Assembly (NCBI RefSeq): GCF_000317125.1
Contig: NC_019695.1
Coordinates: 6,250,336-6,314,335 of the forward strand
DNA from: Chroococcidiopsis thermalis PCC 7203
Lineage (GTDB): Bacteria > Cyanobacteriota > Cyanobacteriia > Cyanobacteriales > Chroococcidiopsidaceae
Direction of reading: 5' to 3'
DNA: 64,000 bases
Part shown: piece by piece, positions 47,444 through 60,971 of the stretch
Layout of the letters: every line of letters begins with the position of its first letter
Numbering within the stretch: position 1 is the stretch's first letter
The notes under the pieces: model-generated
What the model was told of the DNA's origin: nothing
The model's database searches: none
Seen by the model: the letters and a program-made list of their open reading frames with translations, nothing else
Translations under genes and position numbers: made by a program

Positions 47444-50322
<2,879 letters not shown>

Positions 50323-50544
50323 AGTTATTTCGCAAATACTTGGTTTTCTACCTGACTATTTCTCTTATCTCTATGCAGTTTTCAAGGTGCTCGCTGGAGA
50401 ATTTCCAGCAGTTGTCTCCACTCGCAGACAGTGCTGAATTTTACTCAACTTGACTAGTCTATCACATCCCACTGGATTTGACTTGACCAATTGCTTGTTT
50501 CAATTTTTTTGAATCTCGAACTGGAAATTCTCAGTTCTTTGAGG

Positions 50545-50618
<74 letters not shown>

Positions 50619-50798
50619 CTACTGGTGGTACCGCTCCTACCGAACCAGTTCTAGTTTGAAAGCGTTGCTGCACTCGAGCTGTTTTGTCAGTGTCGTCCGA
50701 CCTCGGGATGTCCTCAGTTTCCAGCTTGGTGTTAGTGCCTTTGCCGATACAATCGGCACCGGTCACTCTCTACTGGTTACTGAAGTTGGTCTCCCTGT

Positions 50799-52290
<1,492 letters not shown>

Positions 52291-52428
52291 TTCCTTAAAC
52301 TCAATTATCTTCTCTTAATTCGACACCAACCTCTTGTGCTTGTTGGCGCTTTCAAACTATACTCTTTTCTAGGTTCGGTCGCCCTTGGGAAGGTCGCTTC
52401 GCGTCCCTCTCTCCTCCGGCGCTTTATT

Positions 52429-52458
52429 AATCTATCTAATCTCCACCAAATGTGTCAA
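52429..52458 (-). promoter_or_regulatory. rRNA operon promoter
   Basis: On the minus strand TTGACA (52458-52453) is a perfect -35. TAGATT, 18 bp further on, is a 4/6 -10. The start would be about 130 bp upstream of 16S. Confidence 0.6.
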
Positions 52459-52556
52459 CCCTTTTGGTGAAAAAAATTTTGACTTCCCCCCAATTCCCTC
52501 CCCACACCGGTTTGAGCTAGAGTGATTTTGGAGTCAAGCCAGGAAGTTTGTTAGTC

Positions 52557-53423
52557 GTGAGTAATTTTGCTGTTTTACCGCCTTGGTTAATACTCGATCC
52601 TCTGCTGCGTGAGTGGTTATCTGAAGATGTTGGACGAGGCGATCGCACGACTCAAAGCTTGCTAGCTCAAAATCCTCGTACTGGACAAGCCAAGTGGGTA
52701 GCTAAAGCTCCCGGGGTTATTGCAGGTTTACCAGTTGCAGCTAGAGTGTTTCAAACTTTAGACGAGCAAGTCACATTTGTCGCTTGTGCGGCTGAAGGAG
52801 AATTGTGTCAGCCAGGACAAGTTATTGCTCAGATGAGTGGAGCGTTGGATGCATTGCTGATGGGAGAAAGAGTTGCGCTTAACTTGGCGATGAGGTTGAG
52901 CGGTATTGCTAGCCTTACTCGTCAGTATGTGGAGAGAATAGAAGACTTACCGGCTCGATTAGTCGATACGCGCAAAACAACTCCAGGACTGAGGGTACTG
53001 GAAAAGTATGCAACTCAACTAGGAGGAGCAATTAATCACCGAATGGGATTGGATGATGCAGTGATGATCAAAGATAATCATATTGCAGTGGCTGGTGGAA
53101 TTGGTAAGGCGATCGCCCAAATCCGCCAGAGCATACCATATCCTCTCACCATAGAGGTTGAAACCGAGTCTTCGGAACAAGTATCAGAAGCCATACAGTA
53201 TGGGGCAGATATCATTATGCTGGATAATATGTCTCTAGAGATGATGCATCAAGCAGTAGAGACAATCCGACAGCACAATAGCAAAATCAAAATTGAAGCT
53301 TCTGGTAACGTTTCTTTGGAAACTATTTGCTCGGTAGCAGAAACAGGCGTAGATTATATTTCTAGTAGTGCGCCGATTACTCAAGCGAAGTGGTTGGATT
53401 TGAGTATGAAAATTGAATGTTGA
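52557..53423 (+). CDS. nadC: Nicotinate-nucleotide pyrophosphorylase (quinolinate phosphoribosyltransferase)
   Basis: 288 aa from GTG 52557, where AGGAAG lies 10 nt upstream; the TTG at 52548 is too close to it. DRTTQSLL, ALNLAMRLSGIASLTRQYV (about 100-118), DTRKTTPGLRVLEKYA (about 137-152) and the C-terminal IEASGNVSLETI identify NadC. It makes nicotinate mononucleotide from quinolinate and PRPP in NAD synthesis. Confidence 0.96.
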   Translation: MSNFAVLPPWLILDPLLREWLSEDVGRGDRTTQSLLAQNPRTGQAKWVAKAPGVIAGLPVAARVFQTLDEQVTFVACAAEGELCQPGQVIAQMSGALDALLMGERVALNLAMRLSGIASLTRQYVERIEDLPARLVDTRKTTPGLRVLEKYATQLGGAINHRMGLDDAVMIKDNHIAVAGGIGKAIAQIRQSIPYPLTIEVETESSEQVSEAIQYGADIIMLDNMSLEMMHQAVETIRQHNSKIKIEASGNVSLETICSVAETGVDYISSSAPITQAKWLDLSMKIEC

Positions 53424-53428
53424 GCTTG

Positions 53429-53563
53429 GAAGTGTCTGCGGCTAGGTAGAACGACCGAATTGCCTACACCTTACTGACACACTATATATAACTATTTAGA
53501 AGTGTCTGCAGCTAGGTAGAATGATCGAATCACCTACGCCTTGCTGACATACTATACATAACT
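53429..53563 (+). repeat. Two copies of a 65-bp direct repeat, period 70
   Basis: Copies at 53429-53493 and 53499-53563, each beginning GAAGTGTCTGC and ending TAACT. They differ at about ten positions. The second copy ends 3 bp before the argS start codon, so it covers the argS leader. Confidence 0.9.
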
Positions 53564-53566
53564 CTT

Positions 53567-55336
53567 ATGAAAGAAACTTTAGAACAGCTCAAACCTCGAT
53601 TCGAGCAAGCTTTGGCTGCTGCGTTGGGTGCAGAATATGCTGGAGTCGATCCAATTTTAGTAACTGCTAGCAATCCTAAATTTGGAGATTATCAAGCAAA
53701 TGTAGCTCTACCGCTAGCGAAACAAGTAGGAAAACCTCCACGAGCGATCGCAGAACAAATTGTATTAAAGTTAGATGTTAACGATTTCTGCGAAAATCCA
53801 ACTGTAGCTGGACCTGGTTTTATTAATTTGACATTGAAACCAGCTTATTTGGAAGCACAATTACAGAAAATTAATCCTGACCCTCGGCTAGGAATTGCAT
53901 CTGTTAAACATCCCAAGAAAGTTATTGTAGATTATCCCAGCCCAAATATTGCTAAAGAAATGCACGTTGGGCATTTGCGTCCAGCTGTGATTGGAGATTG
54001 TCTTTCTCGAATTTTAGAATTTATCGGACATGACGTAGTGCGTCTGAGTCATGTAGGCGATTGGGGAACTCCCTTTGGAATGCTGATTGCTTACTTGCAA
54101 AAGGCATATCCAGAAGCTTTGACAACAGATGAAAATTTGAATTTAGGAGATTTATCCTCATTTTATCGTCAAGCTAAAAAGCAGTTTGATACAGATGAAG
54201 GGTTTAAGGAAGCAGCGAGACAGGCTGTAGTACAACTGCAAGCAGGAGAAGAAAAAACCATTCTGGCTTGGAAGATTGTTTGTCAACTGTCTAGTAGAGC
54301 ATATCGAGTTATTTACGATTTGATGGGAATTGCTCCGTTTATTGAAAGAGGAGAATCTTTTTATAATGCTTTGTTAGCAGAAACGATTGAAGAGTTGGAA
54401 GCAAAAGGACTTGTAGAAATTGACGCAGGCGCGAAGTGTATTTTTCTAGAAGGTTTCACAAATAAAGAAGGTAAGCCTTTACCTTTGATCGTGCAAAAAT
54501 CTGATGGAGGTTATAATTACGCTACAACAGATTTAGCTGCTATTCGCTATCGAGTAAATGTTGATAAAGCACAACGAGTAATTTATCCAGTGGGTGCTGA
54601 GCAAACTAATCATTTTGCTCAAATTTTTCAGGTAGGAAAACGAGCGGGTTGGATTACAGATGAAGTGGAGTTTTTTCACGCTCCTTTTGGTTTGGTTTTG
54701 GGTGAAGATGGATCGAAGTTGAAAACTCGCTCGGGAGAAGCTGTACGCTTAAAAGATTTGTTAGATGAAGCGATCGCACATGCTCGTAAAGATTTAGAAT
54801 CTCGATTAAAAGAAGAAGGAAGAGAAGAGACAGAGGAATTTATTAACCACGTCGCCCAAGTGATTGGTATTAGTGCAGTAAAATATGCCGATTTGAGCCA
54901 AAACCGCAATAGCAATTACATTTTTAGCTACGATAAAATGTTGGCTTTACAAGGTAATACTGCTCCTTATATGTTATATGCTTATGCACGGATTCAAGGC
55001 ATTAGCCGTAAGGGAGGAATTGATTTCGAGCAGTTGGGAGACAACGTTAAGGTAGTATTGCAGCATGAAACTGAACTCGTATTGGCAAAGCATTTACTTC
55101 AGTTAGATGAGGTTATCTCAACAATTGAAGAAGATTTATTACCAAATCGATTATGCGAGTATTTGTTTCAATTGAGCCAAAAATTCAATCAATTTTACGA
55201 TCGCGATCGAGGTGTTCCAGTCTTAAATGCGGAAGAACCTCAGAGAACGTCGCGGTTAGTGCTGTGTAATTTAACGGCTAGAACTCTCAAGTTGGGATTA
55301 TCTTTATTAGGAATTCCCGTGTTGGAGAGGATGTAA
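53567..55336 (+). CDS. argS: Arginyl-tRNA synthetase
   Basis: 589 aa. Class I aaRS: HVGHLRP (HIGH motif, about 134-140), [15 protein letters not shown] and the catalytic [12 protein letters not shown] (about 383-394), as usual in ArgS, which lacks a canonical KMSKS. C-terminal anticodon domain contains the [17 protein letters not shown] signature (about 462-478). It attaches arginine to tRNA-Arg. A degenerate GGCGGGTAATGCCCACC hairpin after the stop (about 55355) may end the transcript. Confidence 0.97.
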   Translation: MKETLEQLKPRFEQALAAALGAEYAGVDPILVTASNPKFGDYQANVALPLAKQVGKPPRAIAEQIVLKLDVNDFCENPTVAGPGFINLTLKPAYLEAQLQKINPDPRLGIASVKHPKKVIVDYPSPNIAKEMHVGHLRPAVIGDCLSRILEFIGHDVVRLSHVGDWGTPFGMLIAYLQKAYPEALTTDENLNLGDLSSFYRQAKKQFDTDEGFKEAARQAVVQLQAGEEKTILAWKIVCQLSSRAYRVIYDLMGIAPFIERGESFYNALLAETIEELEAKGLVEIDAGAKCIFLEGFTNKEGKPLPLIVQKSDGGYNYATTDLAAIRYRVNVDKAQRVIYPVGAEQTNHFAQIFQVGKRAGWITDEVEFFHAPFGLVLGEDGSKLKTRSGEAVRLKDLLDEAIAHARKDLESRLKEEGREETEEFINHVAQVIGISAVKYADLSQNRNSNYIFSYDKMLALQGNTAPYMLYAYARIQGISRKGGIDFEQLGDNVKVVLQHETELVLAKHLLQLDEVISTIEEDLLPNRLCEYLFQLSQKFNQFYDRDRGVPVLNAEEPQRTSRLVLCNLTARTLKLGLSLLGIPVLERM

Positions 55337-55412
55337 ATAGCAGATTCAAATAAGGCGGGTAATGCCCACCCTACTATTTATTTTAGGTTAGTTAGGTGTT
55401 GAGGAGAAGATT

Positions 55413-55802
55413 ATGAAGATAACAGTTATTAGTCAAATTGCGATCGCGCTCGTGTCTTTATCTACAGTTTTTACACCAACTGCGGCTAAAGCTCAACTTA
55501 TTCCACAGCCTTGGGTTTCGGTGGGAGGAGACGATGGTGATGTAACTTTTTCTGTGGGCGCGAGAATTATTGGCTTAGGGGTTGAATTAGGATTTGGTCC
55601 GGGTGATTCAACGGGAGTGGACGTACTCAAGTTTATTAATTTACCTGTTGTCGATCCCTATATTGGGGTGGGATATTATTCGGATGATGAGGATTTCGCC
55701 GTGTCTGGTGGGGTTCAAATTGATGCGGCGGACAATCTGTTTGTAGGAGTTGGTTATAATTCTGTACGCGGATTTAATGGACAGGTAGGAGTTAAGTTTT
55801 AA
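55413..55802 (+). CDS. Small secreted beta-barrel-like protein
   Basis: 129 aa. Signal peptide (about 1-28, cleavage after AKAQ). The mature chain alternates aromatic and glycine-rich strands (ARIIGLGVELGFGPGD, YIGVGYYSDDEDFAVSGGVQI, FVGVGYNSVRGFNGQVGVKF) and ends in phenylalanine, like a small outer-membrane barrel. GAGGAGA precedes the ATG. Function unknown. Confidence 0.7.
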   Translation: MKITVISQIAIALVSLSTVFTPTAAKAQLIPQPWVSVGGDDGDVTFSVGARIIGLGVELGFGPGDSTGVDVLKFINLPVVDPYIGVGYYSDDEDFAVSGGVQIDAADNLFVGVGYNSVRGFNGQVGVKF

Positions 55803-55803
55803 A

Positions 55804-55835
55804 TCCCCCCTAACCCCCCTTAGAAAGGGGGGAAT
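55804..55835. repeat. CCCCCCTTAGAAAGGGGGG hairpin repeat
   Basis: CCCCCTAACCCCCCTT, then AGAAAGGGGGGAATT, directly after the preceding gene. Copy of the family at 55886-55914 and 57919-57950. Confidence 0.85.
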
Positions 55836-55885
55836 TAGCAAGTAAGAGTCAAGTTTCGATCCTCCCTAATCCCCTTAAATTCGCT

Positions 55886-55914
55886 CCCCCCTAACCCCCC
55901 TTAAAAAGGGGGGA
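55886..55914. repeat. CCCCCCTTAAAAAGGGGGG hairpin repeat overlapping the EI stop codon
   Basis: Second copy. The minus-strand reading of this repeat encodes the last residues (PLFKGG) and the stop of the EI gene. Confidence 0.85.
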
Positions 55915-57810
55915 ATCGGAGATAAAAGATTTAACTTGGGTGGCTGAGTCGAGTTGCATTGCAGAATGAGCGATCGCCTCTGCTTCTTGTGTTGTTAATT
56001 GACTGATTATTTGTTTAATCTGAGGAATAGATTGAGGATTAAGACTTAATTCGTCTAAACCTAAGCCAAGTAATATGGGTACAGCTAAGGGTTCGGCTGC
56101 TAGTTCGCCACACAATCCTACCCAAATTCCTGCATGGTGTGCGGCTTGCACAGTTTTTTGAACTGCTTGCAATACAGCAGGATGAAAAGCGTCAGCTAAT
56201 GGAGCAACTTTCGGATTGGTGCGGTCTGCTGCCATGATATATTGGCTTAAGTCATTCGTACCAATGCTGAAAAAGTTAACTTCAGAGGCAAGTTTATCTG
56301 CGATCGCAACCGCAGATGGGATTTCTATCATGATGCCAATTTCAATATTTTTATCAAAGGGAATACCAGCTTGGGACAATTCTGTTTGTACTTCTGCCCA
56401 AATTGCTTTAGCTGCTTGTAGTTCTGCTAAAGTTGCAATTGTGGGAAACATAACTTTAATTTGATATCCTGAGCTAGCTCGTAATATTGCTCGTAACTGA
56501 GTTTTGAAAAGCTCAGGACGATCCAAGCAAAATCGAATACCTCGCCAGCCTAAAAAAGGATTAGTTTCTGCTTGTAATCCCAGATAAGAAAGAGGTTTGT
56601 CGCCACCTACATCCAGAGTACGAATAATTAAGGAACGGTTTGCTAAAATTTGGGCGATCGCACGATAAATTTCAAATTGTTCTGCTTCTGTAGGTGAGGA
56701 AGTTCTGTCGAGATACAATAATTCGGTGCGTAATAATCCGACTCCCTCTGCACCTTGCGCGATCGCAATTTGAGCATCGGCAATACTACTAATATTAGCA
56801 AAGACTTGAATTCGCTTACCGTCACGGGCGATCGCTGGTGCTTGCGCTTTGGCTCGTGCTTGCTGTCTGGCAGTAATTATCGCATCTCTTTTCGCTTCGA
56901 GGGTAGCAATTGTTTGAGAATCGGGTTGTATCCAAATATTGCCATTTTCACCATCAATTGCTAACAGCGTACCAGGTTCTAAATTTAAAATCTGTGAGTT
57001 AACACCGACAACAGCCGGAATTCCTAACGTGCGTGCCAGAATTGCACTGTGAGAAGTAGCGCTACCTTGTAACGTACAAATTCCTAATACTTTTGTCCGA
57101 TCTAATCGGACTGTATCAGAAGGAGAAAGATCGCGAGCAACAAGAATACTAGGCTGAGTTAATTCTATATTGGTAGTAGAAACGCCAAGGAGCGATCGCA
57201 AAACTCTTTGTCCTACATCAACAATATCTTTAGCTCGTTCTTGTAAATAAACGTCATCAAGATAGCGATAACTATTCGCTATTTCATCAGTAACAGTAGC
57301 CCAAGCAAATTCAGCATTTTGATGTTGCTCAAAAATTCGTTTTTGTACGGGTTCGATAATTGCTGGATCTGCTAAAACTAAAAGATGTGCATCAAATATT
57401 GCTGCTTCATTTTCATGAATATGAATTCGATCTTTAATATTTTGAATTTCTTGTTTAGCAGTTGCGATCGCTGTTTGTAAACGCTGCCATTCAGCATCTA
57501 CATCAGCTACACAAAGTTCGTGAACTTTTATTTGATGCAAATGATATTGAAAAATTGGGGCGATCGCAATTCCTGGGGACGCAGGAATTGCCTGTGGAGA
57601 ATGAGAGAAAGTATGGAGCTGAGGAGATGAAGTACGATCGGTTTCACCAAAATTATTTTCGACAAGTGTTTGTAATGCAGCTAACGCTGTATCTGCATCT
57701 TCACCAACAGAGGCGATCGCGATTTCATGTCCTTGGCGTACTGCTAATGTAGCAACTTGATTGATACTATCTGCTCTCACAAATTCTGTGTTTCTGGTGA
57801 TATTTCGCAC
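55891..57810 (-). CDS. HPr-EI part of a split DhaM fusion (PEP-protein phosphotransferase)
   Basis: 639 aa from GTG 57810, but the frame stays open upstream to about 57978, so this start is arbitrary. In that extension lies the HPr active-site motif NPQGLHARPAAQF (57835-57885 on the minus strand). The listed part continues HPr (ADSINQVATLAVRQGHEIAI), then full-length EI: the active histidine in GSATSHSAILARTLG, and the PEP domain with FSIGTNDLSQYIMAADR and GLCGELAAEP. EI autophosphorylates with PEP and passes phosphate to HPr. E. coli DhaM has only a truncated EI; this one is complete. It is the downstream part of the frame-shifted fusion with 57767-58381. Confidence 0.9.
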   Translation of the reverse strand: MRNITRNTEFVRADSINQVATLAVRQGHEIAIASVGEDADTALAALQTLVENNFGETDRTSSPQLHTFSHSPQAIPASPGIAIAPIFQYHLHQIKVHELCVADVDAEWQRLQTAIATAKQEIQNIKDRIHIHENEAAIFDAHLLVLADPAIIEPVQKRIFEQHQNAEFAWATVTDEIANSYRYLDDVYLQERAKDIVDVGQRVLRSLLGVSTTNIELTQPSILVARDLSPSDTVRLDRTKVLGICTLQGSATSHSAILARTLGIPAVVGVNSQILNLEPGTLLAIDGENGNIWIQPDSQTIATLEAKRDAIITARQQARAKAQAPAIARDGKRIQVFANISSIADAQIAIAQGAEGVGLLRTELLYLDRTSSPTEAEQFEIYRAIAQILANRSLIIRTLDVGGDKPLSYLGLQAETNPFLGWRGIRFCLDRPELFKTQLRAILRASSGYQIKVMFPTIATLAELQAAKAIWAEVQTELSQAGIPFDKNIEIGIMIEIPSAVAIADKLASEVNFFSIGTNDLSQYIMAADRTNPKVAPLADAFHPAVLQAVQKTVQAAHHAGIWVGLCGELAAEPLAVPILLGLGLDELSLNPQSIPQIKQIISQLTTQEAEAIAHSAMQLDSATQVKSFISDSPLFKGG

Positions 57811-58381
57811 GCGAGTTTGAGCGTGAAACTGAGTTGCTGTGGTGACAAATTGAGCCGCAGGACGAGCATGTAGTCCTTGGGGGTTGTGAATGGTTAGGTG
57901 GATTTCTCGCGTTGGGAGATCCCCCCCAACTCCCCTTAAAAAGGGGGGCAGTAGAATGTTGGTTTTGGGGATTAATACTTAATTGTGCTGCTTTTGCTGT
58001 GAGTGCTTGTCGTGCTTCAGAGATAATGCGATTGATATCATTGCTGGATGTAGCGGCAACAGAGGCGGCGATCGCACCTTCTACTAGGGGTGCTTCGCAT
58101 AAATGGATTTTATCTTGTTGTGATTCCGGTAAGAATTCGATTGCCATTTCTGCACTGAGTAAGGCGCTACCGAGATCCATCAAGACGAGAACGCCGTCGT
58201 CACTATATACAGATGCGATCGCTTCATAGACTTGCATAGCATCTGTTCCCAGTGGATTTTCAGGATCGTCAATTCCTGCTGCTACGGCTATGGGTACTTT
58301 GTCCTGTACCATTTGCCGTGCAAGTTCCCGCACGCCTTCGGCTAGTTTCTGACTGTGAGAGACAATAACAATGCTAACCAT
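57767..58381 (-). CDS. dhaM: DhaM IIA (PTS EIIA-Man-type) part, frame broken at a G7 run
   Basis: 204 aa. IVIVSHSQKLAEGVRELA (active His9), DGVLVLMDLGSALLSAEMAIEFL and LCEAPLVEGAIAASV are the DhaM IIA domain that phosphorylates DhaL-bound ADP. After about residue 135 the sequence is linker, including the repeat-encoded APLFKGSWGGSP. From the G7 run (57921-57927) on, the frame reads nonsense (NARNPPNHSQPP), while the other frame holds HPr. Removing one G joins the frames into a single IIA-HPr-EI chain of about 825 aa. Confidence 0.9.
   Translation of the reverse strand: MVSIVIVSHSQKLAEGVRELARQMVQDKVPIAVAAGIDDPENPLGTDAMQVYEAIASVYSDDGVLVLMDLGSALLSAEMAIEFLPESQQDKIHLCEAPLVEGAIAASVAATSSNDINRIISEARQALTAKAAQLSINPQNQHSTAPLFKGSWGGSPNARNPPNHSQPPRTTCSSCGSICHHSNSVSRSNSRAKYHQKHRICESR
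57919..57950. repeat. CCCCCCC...AAAAAGGGGGG repeat in the DhaM linker
   Basis: Third copy of the C-rich hairpin family, with a C7 run on the plus strand (G7 on the coding strand). It encodes PLFKGSWGG and marks the site of the frame break. Confidence 0.85.
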
Positions 58382-58588
58382 GCGATCGCCTCATGGGTAT
58401 TAAAAGCTTCTATTCTTGCAGTTACTTTATACTGCTAGCAGCTTCATTACATCAGCAACAGAGTAGACAATTCTTCAATTTTGCATAACTTTATTTGCTT
58501 TCACAAGGATGACAGTGATATCGGTTACGATGTCACACTGCTACTGCTAGACTGTATCCAGATCTAAATAGATTGAAGCAGTATTGGT

Positions 58589-58858
58589 ATGATAACTATC
58601 GAAGCGATCGTGACTGTTACGCCTGACGGCAAAGCTGCAATTCAACTACCACCGAATATTCCACCAGGTAGACGTAAAGTAGTGTTAGCGATCGACGAGC
58701 AACTAATTAAAGAGCAGCCAGTAGTTGAAAACGATCTAGCATGGGATGAGTTTGAACATCTGATCGAGCGATGTGCTGTAGATACAGGAATTAAAGATCT
58801 AGCACATCAACACGATCGCTACATCCACGGAGTTCCGAAACGAGAGGCTTACCTTTGA
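58589..58858 (+). CDS. Orphan antitoxin-like protein
   Basis: 89 aa. The beta-strand start (MITIEAIVTVTPDGKAAIQLPPNIPPGRRKVVLAIDE) resembles small cyanobacterial antitoxin-type proteins with a swapped-hairpin-like N-terminus. The acidic rest (NDLAWDEFEHLIERC) would fit toxin binding. No PIN or RelE partner is adjacent; only AT-rich DNA follows. Family uncertain. Confidence 0.55.
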   Translation: MITIEAIVTVTPDGKAAIQLPPNIPPGRRKVVLAIDEQLIKEQPVVENDLAWDEFEHLIERCAVDTGIKDLAHQHDRYIHGVPKREAYL

Positions 58859-59143
58859 ATAAAGTTCTCGTAAATACAGCAGTATAGATTACTATTCTTA
58901 GTGATAGAAATCTAATACATCATTAAAAGATAATATCTGCTTTACTCAGGTTTATTAATATAAACATAAAACTATTAGCTACATCAATTTAATTAGTTTT
59001 TTTCTGCATAAGTTTTAAATATATAAGCATTACCTGCCTCTAGCGACTTATTAGCGTTCTATAGTGCGTGATGAGACTTTTTGATGTGGTGTGCAGCCTT
59101 GCCTTTATTCATAGATAAATACTTGTCTATAGTTAATATCTCC

Positions 59144-59536
59144 CTACCATCCATTTCTAGACGCATAGTCAATCAGTATGTCTTTAGGATATTTATTCTG
59201 CTTATCATTGTCGGTCAAGCAATCAATCATTGCATTAGAGATGTTGGGTGCTTCTGTGTCTAGAGTGGTATTAACTGCTTCAGTGTAGGCATTTTGAAAT
59301 CTCAGAAAGCTGTTAAAAGCTGTTCTAGCTTTATTAAATTCATCTTTTTGAATTGCATTTAGCGATTGATGCAGTCTTTGATACATAAGATATTGAACAC
59401 CACCCAGAATCTTTTGATTTTCTGAATTCGCGTGAATATCGCAAGCCTCAACTTGGCTCGCTTGCGCTGGTGCGTGCATCAATAAATATGCTACTGCTGC
59501 TAAAGCTGCGATCGCTCTATTTACTATGAATTTCAT
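59144..59536 (-). CDS. Small secreted helical protein
   Basis: 130 aa from ATG 59536 (AAGG at 8 nt; an ATG two codons earlier is too close). Signal peptide (MKFIVNRAIAALAAVAYLL..., cleavage after AQAS, about 27). The mature part is mostly helical, with two cysteines (EACDIH and IDCLTD), suggesting a disulphide. No family recognised. It lies between dhaL and dhaM on the same strand but has no evident tie to them. Confidence 0.65.
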   Translation of the reverse strand: MKFIVNRAIAALAAVAYLLMHAPAQASQVEACDIHANSENQKILGGVQYLMYQRLHQSLNAIQKDEFNKARTAFNSFLRFQNAYTEAVNTTLDTEAPNISNAMIDCLTDNDKQNKYPKDILIDYASRNGW

Positions 59537-59854
59537 AACCATTACCTTGATTGCGTTTATATATCTAAGGTATGGTATTGAATGATAACAATCATGGAGA
59601 GAAATACTGAAATTGAAACGAGCGCGAAGGGGAGTTATTTTAGCCTTCAACCGCGAAAATACTCGCCCATGACGCAATTTTGAAGATACGATGAATCGCA
59701 AACAGAGTATTTACTTTAAGCACAATTAGTAATATCTTGTATAAATATCTTCGAGTTATAAATCGGTAATTTTTAAAGTCTCATTAGTATCGATTAATTT
59801 TTGAAAGATAACTAGGTTTCCTCTAATTTAGCTACGAAGTAAAGGAGCAATTAC

Positions 59855-60121
59855 CTAAAAACTTTGCCTCCACAAAGCAAATCCCAATGGAATGACGATA
59901 CCGATAAACGCCACTCCAATTGTTACAATGATAGTTCCAGCCACGAGGCGCAGCCATCCGTTCCAGCTTTTCAATTCGGTTTTGACTTCGGTAACTTCTT
60001 CACCTAGTTTGTTAATGCCATCAGCAATCGCTACTAGTACAGTCTTTAGTCCCTCTCCGTTTAGGTCGCGGTCAGACGGTAGGTTGAGGACAACTAGTTT
60101 AGATGATGTTTCAGCTTTCAT
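59855..60121 (-). CDS. Small tail-anchored-like membrane protein
   Basis: 88 aa from ATG 60121. A polar N-terminal half with coiled-coil character (VAIADGINKLGEEVTEVKTELKSW, about 30-53) and one C-terminal hydrophobic segment (LVAGTIIVTIGVAFIGIVIPL, about 60-80). Unrecognised; possibly phage-like in shape. Located directly downstream of dhaL. Confidence 0.55.
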   Translation of the reverse strand: MKAETSSKLVVLNLPSDRDLNGEGLKTVLVAIADGINKLGEEVTEVKTELKSWNGWLRLVAGTIIVTIGVAFIGIVIPLGFALWRQSF

Positions 60122-60239
60122 AATCCAATTGAACAAACTCTAGCTGTAAGAAAGAGTTCGTGATTTAGCTAGAATCTTATTATATACAAAAATGACTTTG
60201 ACTGGAACGCAGTAATGCTGATTAGATTTAGCGATCGCC

Positions 60240-60866
60240 TTAGCTTTCCAATGCTGCTAGCAAACTCTTCAACATTAAATAAGTAGAGGTTGCGCCTGGA
60301 TCTTGATGTCCGATACTGCGATCGCCTAAATAACTCGCTCTCCCTTTTTTGGCTAGCATGGGAATAGTATCTTTCATGGCTTGTTCTGCTACTATTACAA
60401 CTTGTTGCATGGCTACTAAAGTGGTTTGATTGTTATCCACAGATTTTTGAAAGTTATCCACAACTGGGGATAAAACATCTATCATTGTCTTGTCACCAAG
60501 TTGCGCTTTACCTCGTTGAATTACGCCTTCTAATCCCAATCTCAATAATTTGAGTAAATCCTCTGTTGCAAGTTTTTCTTTCCCTGTTACGGCTGCACTT
60601 GCTCTCAAAAAGAATGTACCGTAAAGAGGACCACTTGCACCACCTACAGTAGAAATTAAGGTCATGCTGACAGTTTTTAAAATTGTACTGATGTCTTTGT
60701 CAGCAAGGCTAGATAGTTGACTTGCTACTTTCTTAAAGCCGCGTTCCATATTGATACCATGATCGGCATCACCAATTGCTGCATCTAATTCTGTTAAATA
60801 TTCTTTGTTTCGCTCAATTTCAGTTGCAAAATTTTGTAGCCATTGTATTACTTGACTTTTATTCAT
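60240..60866 (-). CDS. dhaL: Dihydroxyacetone kinase subunit L
   Basis: 208 aa. The ADP/Mg2+ site reads LDAAIGDADHGINMERGFKKV (about 24-44) with the conserved aspartates, and GGASGPLYGTFF and DPGATS follow. In PTS-type kinases DhaL keeps bound ADP, is rephosphorylated by DhaM and phosphorylates dihydroxyacetone on DhaK. dhaK lies 105 bp upstream on the same strand. dhaM is about 1.9 kb downstream. Confidence 0.94.
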   Translation of the reverse strand: MNKSQVIQWLQNFATEIERNKEYLTELDAAIGDADHGINMERGFKKVASQLSSLADKDISTILKTVSMTLISTVGGASGPLYGTFFLRASAAVTGKEKLATEDLLKLLRLGLEGVIQRGKAQLGDKTMIDVLSPVVDNFQKSVDNNQTTLVAMQQVVIVAEQAMKDTIPMLAKKGRASYLGDRSIGHQDPGATSTYLMLKSLLAALES

Positions 60867-60971
60867 ATTGATTAGTCATTTGTCATTTGTGAGGAGTCAG
60901 GAGTCAGGAGTCAGAATAAACTGAACTGGTCACTGGTTACTGGTCACTAGTTACCGATCGCTGATGACTGA

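Noticed and set aside
50323-50544. Possible tRNA-Ala in the 23S side of the spacer
   Set aside because: I searched by eye for an acceptor/T-arm pair and an TGC anticodon loop and found none.
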